Shown here one piece after another: positions 26,610 to 34,085 of a stretch of DNA of 64,000 nt (position 1 is the first letter of the stretch; every line of letters starts with the position of its first letter). This DNA is from a virus, in the IMG/VR virus record IMGVR_UViG_3300010883_000009, positions 29,876-93,875 of that record; one strand, written 5' to 3'. The notes under the pieces were generated by a model. The model saw nothing but the letters and a program-made list of their open reading frames with translations, was not told the DNA's origin and did no database searches. Position numbers and translations under genes: made by a program.

Positions 26610-26837
26610 TTATTTCTTGCTTTGTGCTGAAGCATATTTGAACGACCAATCTCCGCCACTCAAATCTTGATACTCTTCTATACAAGAAGTAATCGCCGCT
26701 TGCGCTGCCATTCCTGCCGAAACCTTAGCCTTGTAACAGTCCATCCAGTTACGACTTTGGCTTTTCATCAACGCCTGAGCATCTTCGTAGTAAGCTGTAC
26801 GTCGAAATGCCTTCAGGTTAAACACAGTAGTTTTCAT
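26610..26837 (-). CDS. Small hypothetical protein
   Basis: 75 residues, with a helical look and two Cys. The N-terminus MKTTVFNLKAFRRTAYYED resembles that of 35255-36424 (MTFNLKTFAGKAQEGD), sharing FNLK-x-F followed by a basic/Gly residue and an Ala-terminated motif. These may be a third flavour of the tag. No Shine-Dalgarno is obvious. Function unknown. Confidence 0.55.
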   Translation of the reverse strand: MKTTVFNLKAFRRTAYYEDAQALMKSQSRNWMDCYKAKVSAGMAAQAAITSCIEEYQDLSGGDWSFKYASAQSKK

Positions 26838-26884
26838 GGTGTCTTATTCACGGTTTATTGGCGAATTCCTTCTCTTATCTTTGT

Positions 26885-27364
26885 TTAAAAGCTTTGACCG
26901 GGTGATCCCGGCTGCATTCGTGCTTCAGGAGACATTTGATCAAATACGCTTTGGTCTGGTGCTTCAGCTTGTTGTTGCGGAACAATCTGGTTGATTACTT
27001 CCATAACACCTTGTGGCGTTGTTAACGTTTGCAAACTTGAAATGTCAGTTTTACCAAAACGAACATTAGTTATCAATCCAGATAGTTGATTCATAAGAGT
27101 TAGAACTACCCCTCTGTTAATTGGAAGCAATTTAGCTAATGTTTCTTCTACCGTTTCTAGTTCAAATTGTCCCTGATCTTGACTATTCGGATATTGACTA
27201 ACAAATGTTGCCATTGCTTGCGCTGCTGTTTGTGCAATGTTTTCTTTGCTCGCCTCATCAATTACTTGAGCCGTTTTCGTCCACCCAGCTTTCTTACCAA
27301 TGTCTTGCCATTCTTTTTGAGACATCTTAACTTTACTTTTTCCGTTAGCTGTAATTATTTTCAT
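26885..27364 (-). CDS. Tag-module protein (EW-IG-GW-KTAQ), copy A
   Basis: 159 residues. The first 33 are the shared module: MKIITANGK, KVKMSQKEW, IGKKAGW, TKTAQ. The rest is a helical domain with Gln-rich ends (FVSQYPNSQDQGQFELETVEETLAKLL) that I do not recognise. It lies directly after a gene starting with the same module (27376-27717), so the N-terminal module has probably been copied. The Shine-Dalgarno is weak. Confidence 0.7.
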   Translation of the reverse strand: MKIITANGKSKVKMSQKEWQDIGKKAGWTKTAQVIDEASKENIAQTAAQAMATFVSQYPNSQDQGQFELETVEETLAKLLPINRGVVLTLMNQLSGLITNVRFGKTDISSLQTLTTPQGVMEVINQIVPQQQAEAPDQSVFDQMSPEARMQPGSPGQSF

Positions 27365-27375
27365 ATTTGTGCCTG

Positions 27376-27717
27376 TTAAGCTTTCGTATTATATCTGTCA
27401 TATATTCTATTCACAAGATTAGAAATTTTGTTTCGTACATCTTTCCTTGTTTCGCCTAAAAAATTGATCATATCGACAACATCGGGATAAACCTCTCCCC
27501 ATTCAGGGTCGTCTCGCATTTCGTTCTTTACAACAAAAAGATATTGTATTAGAGAATCTATCTTTTGAGAACATCTAAAAGACTCGTCACTTAAATTCTT
27601 ACCAAGATTGACACCTTCTTGAGCCGTTTTCGTCCACCCATTGTTTTCGCCAATGGATTTCCATTCACTTTTCGAAATCTTGATTTGCTTCTTACCGTTT
27701 GCCATTACTATTTTCAT
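27376..27717 (-). CDS. Tag-module protein (EW-IG-GW-KTAQ), copy B
   Basis: 113 residues starting MKIVMANGK, then IKISKSEW, IGENNGW, TKTAQ. The remaining ~80 residues form an acidic/basic helical domain unlike that of copy A. So the module is conserved while the attached domain is not, the pattern expected of a sorting or processing signal. Good Shine-Dalgarno (AGGAGAACC). Confidence 0.7.
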   Translation of the reverse strand: MKIVMANGKKQIKISKSEWKSIGENNGWTKTAQEGVNLGKNLSDESFRCSQKIDSLIQYLFVVKNEMRDDPEWGEVYPDVVDMINFLGETRKDVRNKISNLVNRIYDRYNTKA

Positions 27718-27726
27718 TTGGTTCTC

Positions 27727-28512
27727 CTATTCCACAAATTCTTCCAACACTTCTAATGCAATGATGTTGGAGAACAAAAACCTTTTTATCTGATTCCCCA
27801 AAATCTGCCATTTTCCTCCATTTATTGTAGGAGATGCGTCAAATGCTACAAAATACTCCCCTCCATTACTTACTCGTATTGGATACCCTTCTCCGGGAGA
27901 TGGCATTAATTTTCTAGGCGGCAAAGTTTGACCACTTTCCTTTGACTGATAAATTATCTGCAATGCAAGATTCTTCTGCTCTGCATATCTTACCTTTGCT
28001 CTGTCATCCAATACCATTTCAGCGCGAGGACTTGTCGGTTGCTCCTGTTGCGCTGGTTGCTCCTGCATAGGATCGGGCATTGGCGGCTCTTCAACGACAG
28101 GACCATTCTGTAAAACGTCTTGATTAACAGGGAAGGCAGGATTGCCAATAGTAGATTGAGCTTGACGATGAGTTTTTTCTCCGATATCTACTCCTGCAAT
28201 TTTGTCCCCAACTCCTAAGTCATTTTTCAGGAACCACCCGTGATTAACTTCGAGTGCTAACTTGCATGGTTTATCAGATGATGTTAAACGGGTACTAAGA
28301 GGATACATCTCTGCGATTTGGAAAATAGTACCATCGTCTTCTAAAAAAGCTATGTCCAATGGTATATAAGTGGACTGCATCCAAAAACGAAGATTGTCGG
28401 CGCGGGTAAACTTAAACAGCATCCCTGCATTCTCCGCGAGATTTTTTCTATGCATTAAACCCGTTGCTCTGAGCGTAGGGGTATCTGCTATTTCTACTGA
28501 AAGTCTCTTCAT
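27727..28512 (-). CDS. DUF192 domain protein with C-terminal beta domain
   Basis: 261 residues from ATG 28512 (MKRLSVEIAD), preferred because AGGAAAG lies just upstream; a GTG at 28527 is the alternative. Residues ~5-115 match DUF192: RATGLMHRKNL, GMLFKF, FWMQSTYIPLDIAFL, LALEVNHGWF, GVGDKI. A Pro/Gln-rich linker follows, then a ~90-residue beta-rich domain (LALQIIYQSKESGQT, YPIRVSNGGEYFVAFD) faintly like a WYL or SH3-type barrel. DUF192 proteins are usually secreted or periplasmic, but no signal peptide is seen here. Role unknown. Confidence 0.8.
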   Translation of the reverse strand: MKRLSVEIADTPTLRATGLMHRKNLAENAGMLFKFTRADNLRFWMQSTYIPLDIAFLEDDGTIFQIAEMYPLSTRLTSSDKPCKLALEVNHGWFLKNDLGVGDKIAGVDIGEKTHRQAQSTIGNPAFPVNQDVLQNGPVVEEPPMPDPMQEQPAQQEQPTSPRAEMVLDDRAKVRYAEQKNLALQIIYQSKESGQTLPPRKLMPSPGEGYPIRVSNGGEYFVAFDASPTINGGKWQILGNQIKRFLFSNIIALEVLEEFVE

Positions 28513-28736
28513 GAACTTTCCTGCCACGATACGGAGCTATCATCTAAACCATCTCGCAGTTCTTTGGCAGCTTCAACGTCAGGGCAGAAAAAATGTAAAG
28601 CTCTTGACCCCGCCTTGTTTCGCAACATCACCCCATGAGGAACTTCAACAGATACCTGTCCCGTCTGAACGAGGTTGTATTGCTTTTTACTTAACTCGGC
28701 GTAAATCTCGATTGGTCGATCTTCTTTAGTTTCCAT
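28509..28736 (-). CDS. Small hypothetical protein upstream of DUF192 gene
   Basis: 75 residues, beginning METKEDRPIEIYAELSKKQYN, with beta/alpha alternation (VSVEVPHGVMLRNK, LHFFCPDVEAAKEL). Its stop overlaps the start of the DUF192 gene, which suggests coupling. No family recognised; weak AAGG upstream. Confidence 0.6.
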   Translation of the reverse strand: METKEDRPIEIYAELSKKQYNLVQTGQVSVEVPHGVMLRNKAGSRALHFFCPDVEAAKELRDGLDDSSVSWQESS

Positions 28737-28745
28737 TTCAGAACC

Positions 28746-29210
28746 TTAAAATGAGACAAGATGAGAATGCTCGTCAAAAACGCAAGCAATACGATATCCT
28801 TTCTTCCCTCTCTTGTTCATGCTTGCTAAAATTTCGGTATAACTCTTGTCCTTTCTGTTTTTCAAGAAAAGGTTATTTTCTCCCAACGACATTGTTGAGA
28901 TTACCTTTCTTCCCTTCTCGGTAAATTTGACTTCATTTGTATTGCCGCTTAAAAGACCTCTTGATTTGAGGCGAATCAACTCTTTATTTGCAACATCTAT
29001 GTTTGCAACTTTGTAAGTTTCGTTGCTGCTCTTCTCTGCGTTCAACCAAATCTCCATTAACACATTTGCGTCTTTATCCGCAACTGTTACAGAGAAGTCG
29101 CTAGCTTCCTTGGGTATATGGTTTGCCAAAAAAGAGATATCCAACAAACCTTCTGCTTGCGGTTCTGTTTGTAATGTATTTTGGTTTACTAATCCAATTG
29201 GTATAGGCAT
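28746..29210 (-). CDS. Hypothetical protein with winged-helix-like segment
   Basis: 154 residues. ELIRLKSRGLLSG followed by VKFTEKGRKVISTM is the recognition-helix and wing pattern of many winged-helix regulators, at residues ~77-108. The N-terminal part is acidic and includes LLDISFLANHIPKE; the C-terminus is basic, then beta (GYRIACVFDEHSHLVSF). It could be a DNA-binding regulator, but it sits in a structural block. Strong GGAG. Confidence 0.55.
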   Translation of the reverse strand: MPIPIGLVNQNTLQTEPQAEGLLDISFLANHIPKEASDFSVTVADKDANVLMEIWLNAEKSSNETYKVANIDVANKELIRLKSRGLLSGNTNEVKFTEKGRKVISTMSLGENNLFLKNRKDKSYTEILASMNKRGKKGYRIACVFDEHSHLVSF

Positions 29211-29220
29211 AATTATCTCC

Positions 29221-29601
29221 TTATCCGCTTACGTCTGGCATCTCGCCGCCCTGCATTTCGTGAATATCACCCATAACAAACTCGGTTTCATGTCCCCTAC
29301 TATTCCACCACATTGCTTGGACTCTATCTAAACTTATCAAAAGGTTTTCCATTTGTTTTAAAGATCCTCCATCCATTTCATTAAGCACAGCAAGCAGTTG
29401 AGACTTGATTTGATTAGCCCTAGACTGAATTTCAGGATCATCAATATCATTTGTCAAATCCTCTAACTTTTCAATGTTATCAGCGTATGCTCTTAATGTA
29501 TTAGCTATCACATTGAATTCATGATTAAATTCAAATGCATTTTCGCTAACGACTGGCTGCGCCTCTTTAATGATCGTAACTTGTCCGTCGTCAATATGCA
29601 T
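29221..29601 (-). CDS. Hypothetical helical protein
   Basis: 126 residues, mainly amphipathic helices (ANTLRAYADNIEKLEDLTNDI, LKQMENLLISLDRVQAMWWNSRG) compatible with a coiled-coil bundle. It starts MHIDDGQVTIIKEAQ; the IIKEAQ end resembles the tag pattern (hydrophobic, Lys, x, Ala, Gln). Strong AGGAGAG. It lies 10 bp downstream of the zincin/CCA-like fusion gene. Function unknown. Confidence 0.6.
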   Translation of the reverse strand: MHIDDGQVTIIKEAQPVVSENAFEFNHEFNVIANTLRAYADNIEKLEDLTNDIDDPEIQSRANQIKSQLLAVLNEMDGGSLKQMENLLISLDRVQAMWWNSRGHETEFVMGDIHEMQGGEMPDVSG

Positions 29602-29611
29602 GTCTTCTCTC

Positions 29612-32053
29612 CTATTTCATCTTTCGTAGCTTCCACAGCCCGAAATCATCAAATAATCTATCTGCTTCTTTCTTTCCTTCAGAACGGATACTTTCCCTTG
29701 CAAATAAAAGATCGAACTCTGAAATACCTCCTTTGAACAAAGAAGCAGAACTAGATATCATAGAATGAACTAAATCTCTATCAATATCCAAATCATACTG
29801 CAACTTTAACTTCAAAGCTCTCAAAATAATCACTGGGTTATTCTTAACAAGTCTCTTTGGATCAGAGTAAGTCTTAAGAATACCCTTACGAACTGCCTTC
29901 TGAGCAACCCTTAGTGGATCAATAACGTCCCCCGTGACTACGTTAAAGGCGAACATATTGATCGTAAAATCTCGGCGTAACAAATCAATAACGATTTGAC
30001 TACGCTGCGACTTGCGTAACATAGAGAGACGAGCAAGCTCTTCTTTTCTTGATGTCAAGCTAAATTCTACCTTAATTCCCTTATAGGCAAATGTTAAATC
30101 GTCACCGATTTCTGGAACAACTCCCAATTCGCTAGCCAACAACTGTCCAATCTGACCGTTGGTACGTGCTGATTTTGTTGAAAAATCTAGTTGCTCTACA
30201 TCGGGATTATCATTCCCCATCACCCTTTCTCTTGCATACATCCCAACGATATGAAGATCCTCAATTTCTGCTCTCTCGGCAATCGACTTGGCAATATCAA
30301 CGATCTCTTCGACTGCCTGAGATCTGCAATAAGAAAATCCAAGAAGATCTTCGATCAAATCATCCAAATCTTCAGAAGACTTATCACTTTGGAAACGAGC
30401 TTCTGCTTTACGCAACGTATCGGCAGGAACAGAAGTATCGGTAATCCATATCGAATAGATGAACTCTTCATCCATTGTTCTTCCAAAACGAAATGACTTG
30501 AGATTGATGCCTTCGCATTCAACAACCTTTTTAATGAACGGATAAATATCGCTAGTGACAACTAATCGAGTAGCTTTCATCTTCCCCAACAATATACGTT
30601 CTTTGATTACTTCCAAGATACGCAAAATCTGCGGAATGTCACTTTCTACATCTGTTTCTACTTTGGCAAAACGTTTTGCAGGATGTACATTAGAATTATC
30701 CTCTACCATTTCATCCCATAGTTGCGGTTTAAAACGTGGCTCAATCCATCTGTAATAGAATCCCTTAAGATCGTATGACGGATTGTATCGAGGTTGGCTC
30801 TTAATCCATGTCTCTTCTTCGGAGAAACTTTCATCTCTATCATCCCACGCCATAACCCTGTCTCCAAGACCGGGAATAGTAGAACCGTCCGAAATCTCAA
30901 GATTGTTATACCATCCGAAAAGCGTAGCTTCTTTCTTCATCTTAGAAGCCGTCTTTCCTAATGGGACCATAAGAGGTTGCGGTCTACGTTCCTCCATCAA
31001 CTGTTCAAGGGTCTTATACCCAGCAGTTTCATCATGGTCTTTGGAAAGCAACTCTTCATATATTAACTGAGGATTTGGAACAAAATCATTAGCGAACTGT
31101 TTGCGGAGTTGCTTCTCTACGATATCGTGAATCTGACTAAGATCAGGGGCTAATGGCCACGTGAAACCTCTACCCAATCGTTCCTCAATAGGAACATTCT
31201 GATCTTGTTGAGCCATCATACCCCAATCTGCCATACCTGCTTCAGGAGATGGCGATCTACCTGTCCGTCCTGACAAATCAGAACCCGTTGGTTTGTTTTG
31301 CATGGACTTAGGAACATAACTCGTATATTGAGAAAAACGATACCAATTCCTTTTACCAGCCATGATAGGCATATCTTCGCCGGACTCCGTTTGGTATTTC
31401 TGTTTGATGTTTTCCATCATCTGTCCAGCAAAATCTGCTTCTCTACCTTGAGCGGCACCTTCGTCTCCGCCCATGGAGTGCTCCCATTCATGAACTATGG
31501 TAGCTCCTAACTCCAGCATGATTAACATATCCCAAAGAAGGTTTGGATTGGAGATAGGGACTCCCGCTGCTTCAGCATCATTAGCAATCTTCAGCATATT
31601 TTGTTCTGTAGCGCTTTTGACTTTATTCATGTTAACGCCAAGAACTTCACTCTTACCGGTATTAATCTGATCCCAAACCTGTTTGATTTCTGATTGGACT
31701 TGTTCGTTAGGCTTATCCTGATCCTTTGGGTAGGCAACGAGCATCTTGTTCTCTTCTTTAATCTCGTACCCTCTGCCCTCTAATTGCGCTTGCAACTCGT
31801 TAGCTTTAACTTCTTCTACGAGAGAGGGGATATATACGCCGTAAGCTCCTTGATTAGAAAAGTCAAAAATGTAAGATACATCTTGCGATATTTGAGGAGC
31901 ATATTGGTACACCAACTCCATAGTTTCGGCTGTTCTTGAGAACATAGAAGAAAGCTGAGAGAAGTCGATACTACCGCCGGGACTGTATTTAGGAGTGTCC
32001 CCGCTATAGTACTGAGAATAATCTTGATTTTGAGATTCCTTTTCCATATTCAT
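29612..32053 (-). CDS. Zincin-like domain fused to degenerate CCA-adding/poly(A)-polymerase-like domain
   Basis: 813 residues. Residues ~170-215 carry HEWEH (188-192) and GREADFAG (Glu205 as likely third ligand), a metallopeptidase zinc site. NWYRFSQ (236-242), a tag-like motif, follows that domain, as if marking a fusion joint. The last ~260 residues resemble a tRNA nucleotidyltransferase: LHIVGMYARERVMG (cf. VGGxVRDxLLG), LLRRDFTINMFAFN, DVIDPLRVAQKAV, DPKRLVKNNPVIILRALKL. The second Gly is replaced and the D-x-D is not clear, so catalysis may be lost. FSRTAE at 38-43 is a candidate maturation site. Both activities are inferred from motifs; the role in the phage is unknown. Confidence 0.7.
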   Translation of the reverse strand: MNMEKESQNQDYSQYYSGDTPKYSPGGSIDFSQLSSMFSRTAETMELVYQYAPQISQDVSYIFDFSNQGAYGVYIPSLVEEVKANELQAQLEGRGYEIKEENKMLVAYPKDQDKPNEQVQSEIKQVWDQINTGKSEVLGVNMNKVKSATEQNMLKIANDAEAAGVPISNPNLLWDMLIMLELGATIVHEWEHSMGGDEGAAQGREADFAGQMMENIKQKYQTESGEDMPIMAGKRNWYRFSQYTSYVPKSMQNKPTGSDLSGRTGRSPSPEAGMADWGMMAQQDQNVPIEERLGRGFTWPLAPDLSQIHDIVEKQLRKQFANDFVPNPQLIYEELLSKDHDETAGYKTLEQLMEERRPQPLMVPLGKTASKMKKEATLFGWYNNLEISDGSTIPGLGDRVMAWDDRDESFSEEETWIKSQPRYNPSYDLKGFYYRWIEPRFKPQLWDEMVEDNSNVHPAKRFAKVETDVESDIPQILRILEVIKERILLGKMKATRLVVTSDIYPFIKKVVECEGINLKSFRFGRTMDEEFIYSIWITDTSVPADTLRKAEARFQSDKSSEDLDDLIEDLLGFSYCRSQAVEEIVDIAKSIAERAEIEDLHIVGMYARERVMGNDNPDVEQLDFSTKSARTNGQIGQLLASELGVVPEIGDDLTFAYKGIKVEFSLTSRKEELARLSMLRKSQRSQIVIDLLRRDFTINMFAFNVVTGDVIDPLRVAQKAVRKGILKTYSDPKRLVKNNPVIILRALKLKLQYDLDIDRDLVHSMISSSASLFKGGISEFDLLFARESIRSEGKKEADRLFDDFGLWKLRKMK

Positions 32054-32084
32054 CTATTTCTTGATTTGCTCTCCAAATCCCTAT

Positions 32085-32119
32085 AAAAAAAAGAGGTAGA
32101 GCCATAAGCTCTACCTCTT
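32085..32119 (-). terminator. Rho-independent terminator after DUF2997 gene
   Basis: A 12-bp perfect stem (AAGAGGTAGAGC and complement), 5-base loop, then a run of T on the minus strand. It closes the operon running from 34997 to 32187. Confidence 0.9.
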
Positions 32120-32186
32120 AAACCACCAACCAGTATGATTTAGTCTTACTTGCCTAGAGCATATGCCCTTCTCGTAAGAAAACTGT

Positions 32187-32504
32187 TTAAACGCCGTATC
32201 CCAAGCCCAAATCTTTTTCTTTGGTCTCTTCTTCCTCGTCGCCGTCGCCTTCGTCACCTTCATTGTAACGATATTTATGAGGTCTTTGCTTCGCTTGGCG
32301 CTCTTCAAAATATTCGCAGGTCTTTCCTGAGTCTTCAGGAGTTATCAATTCACCAAACCCCGGGACTTCAGCATTCAAGAGATCTTCTAAGATATCTTCA
32401 TCGATACCATCTCCGCAGCTTGTTCCCCCTTCGTGACCTAGAACCTTGGCTTCATAGGTTCCATTTTTCTTGTTAACCGTTAATCTGACAATTACATCGC
32501 CCAT
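32187..32504 (-). CDS. DUF2997-like protein
   Basis: 105 residues from ATG 32504, chosen because AAGGAG lies 7 bp upstream; the GTG at 32510 is too close. It starts GDVIVRLTVN, then AKVLGHEGGTSC, ILEDLLN, and TPEDSGKTCEYFEER. This is the beta strand, G-x-x-G-x-SC, helix, EYxE order I associate with DUF2997. It has an acidic, Glu-rich tail. DUF2997 genes usually neighbour DUF1257 genes, and here the DUF1257 gene ends 11 bp upstream. Function unknown; it probably works with the DUF1257 protein and a Ycf46-type ATPase. Confidence 0.7.
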   Translation of the reverse strand: MGDVIVRLTVNKKNGTYEAKVLGHEGGTSCGDGIDEDILEDLLNAEVPGFGELITPEDSGKTCEYFEERQAKQRPHKYRYNEGDEGDGDEEEETKEKDLGLGYGV

Positions 32505-32515
32505 GATCACTCTCC

Positions 32516-32947
32516 TTACGTCAATAGCTCTCTGGCTTTTTCGGCGTCAACGCGAATGTCGGTAACAATTTCCTCGTCACCATTCTCGTTGCGTAATACT
32601 TCGTATCCTCGCATTTGAGCGAGTGCCAAAGCTTTCATACGCATTACTTCGCCAGTTAATTTTTGCTTCAGCGCTCCGATAGAGTAATCTCCACCGATTT
32701 CCCATGTCCCGTTCTCGTTACGATTCAAACCGATATCGCTATAAAGATTGGGGATTTTACGTCCGGAACCTTCAACAACAATTTGGAATATATCCTTGAC
32801 TGGACTGCCATGAAATTTTGCTTGTAACCCACCCTGTTCATCAACCTTAACATGTTCTTCCCATTCGGGCATAACATTAATCAAAGCTTTTTTCAGGATA
32901 TTGAGGCTGCATTTTAGCTCAATTTTACCTGTTTGCCAATGGCTCAT
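32516..32947 (-). CDS. DUF1257 (Ycf35-like) protein, copy 2
   Basis: 143 residues from ATG 32947 (MSHWQTGKIELKCSL). The next in-frame start upstream (MIRRTS) has no Shine-Dalgarno, whereas AAGGAG precedes this one. It is paralogous to 3514-3993 over the whole length, including INVMPEWEEH, DIGLNRNENGTWEIGGDY and MKALALAQMRGYEV. These features match DUF1257/Ycf35. It precedes the DUF2997 gene in the same operon. The Ycf46-like ATPase of this genome lies 7 kb downstream, also on the minus strand. Confidence 0.8.
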   Translation of the reverse strand: MSHWQTGKIELKCSLNILKKALINVMPEWEEHVKVDEQGGLQAKFHGSPVKDIFQIVVEGSGRKIPNLYSDIGLNRNENGTWEIGGDYSIGALKQKLTGEVMRMKALALAQMRGYEVLRNENGDEEIVTDIRVDAEKARELLT

Positions 32948-32980
32948 ACTGGTTCTCCTTATCAACTTCTAAATGACAAT

Positions 32981-34045
32981 TTACTTTGTCTTTATGTCAT
33001 TCATTATACAGAAGTTTTTAAAATAATAAGAAGGTAAACCGACATTCAATCCATACTCTCCATCCTGTGCAACAATGGATGTCAACATGCCAACAACCTC
33101 TCCATTATCTGTCTTGACGATAGGACCGCCGCTATTGCCTTGAAAAACTGGTGCATCTATGAAGAAATACTTAGGAGAACCCTGATGACCATAGATCTGT
33201 CTACCCATAGATCCAACGTTGCCAAACGATACATTATTTTCAAAACCATGGGGACTTCCAATGGTTAAGATATCGTCTCCGATCTGCATCGAGGCTACGT
33301 CTAGTGCAAATGGCTCTACGTCTATCTCAGCTTTCAATATGGCTATATCCCATGCAGCATTCATAGCAACAATCTTGGCAGGGATGCGCCGTCCATTCTG
33401 AATGATATGGACTTCGACTCGATCTGTATAGTCTTCTAAATCTATATGAGACTCAATGCTCTTATCATAATTGATGATGACATGTGCGCAAGTTAAAAAG
33501 GTTTGGGGAGCTATGCAAAATGCTGCGCCAGTTTCTTTGACAGAATGATAAGTGTCAACTGACTCAACTTTAAAGGTACGTCTTAGGGATGCCGAAACAG
33601 TTTGAACACGATCTTGATTTTGAGCAACGCGAGCGATCCATTTGATAGGAACATTCTTTTCTCGCATCTTCTCTCTAAACTGCTGTACCAAGTTGAATGA
33701 CGGAAATGTTTTGGCTCCGCCCGGGATCTTAACTTTCCAAGTTTCGCTTTCGTCAGGATAAAGAGCGGTCATCTTGTTAAAGATTTCCATGTCCCGTTCT
33801 TTACGTTTGTAAAGGTCGCCTTCGTCTTTGTACGAACTGAAAAGTTCGTCAGACTTTTCGCCTCTACCCCAATCCCCGCCTGCATTCGGTAATACGTAAT
33901 TACGTCCGTCCATAACGTCCTGAATAGTATGGACATTATTTGTGGGAACAACCGAGCGATTAGTTGGTGTAGATAGACCAGTACCCGGAGCAATAATCTC
34001 GGGCATGAAAGTACGTGACTCTTTCTTTAACTTGATAAATTTCAT
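32981..34045 (-). CDS. Trypsin-like serine protease (HtrA/S1-type)
   Basis: 354 residues. After a ~150-residue unknown N-terminal region comes a chymotrypsin-fold domain with a complete triad: FLTCAHV (His188), AAWDIAIL (Asp233) and FQGNSGGPIV (Ser305). There is no signal peptide and no PDZ domain, so it should act in the cytoplasm or in particles. WIARVAQNQ, at the start of the protease domain (~137), resembles the internal tag/cleavage pattern and could be an activation site. It follows the AT-hook gene and precedes the DUF1257/DUF2997 pair. Serine proteases of this kind are uncommon in phages. Confidence 0.85.
   Translation of the reverse strand: MKFIKLKKESRTFMPEIIAPGTGLSTPTNRSVVPTNNVHTIQDVMDGRNYVLPNAGGDWGRGEKSDELFSSYKDEGDLYKRKERDMEIFNKMTALYPDESETWKVKIPGGAKTFPSFNLVQQFREKMREKNVPIKWIARVAQNQDRVQTVSASLRRTFKVESVDTYHSVKETGAAFCIAPQTFLTCAHVIINYDKSIESHIDLEDYTDRVEVHIIQNGRRIPAKIVAMNAAWDIAILKAEIDVEPFALDVASMQIGDDILTIGSPHGFENNVSFGNVGSMGRQIYGHQGSPKYFFIDAPVFQGNSGGPIVKTDNGEVVGMLTSIVAQDGEYGLNVGLPSYYFKNFCIMNDIKTK
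33003..33008 (-). promoter_or_regulatory. Promoter -10 element inside the trypsin-gene end (TGTATAAT)
   Basis: TTCTGTATAATGAAT lies within the last codons of 32981-34045, 55 bp before the ATG of the DUF1257 gene. It could drive DUF1257/DUF2997 separately, but coding constraint could also explain it. Confidence 0.35.
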
Positions 34046-34085
34046 AACAAATACAATTTCAATGTATTCGCTGTAAATTCCTTTC

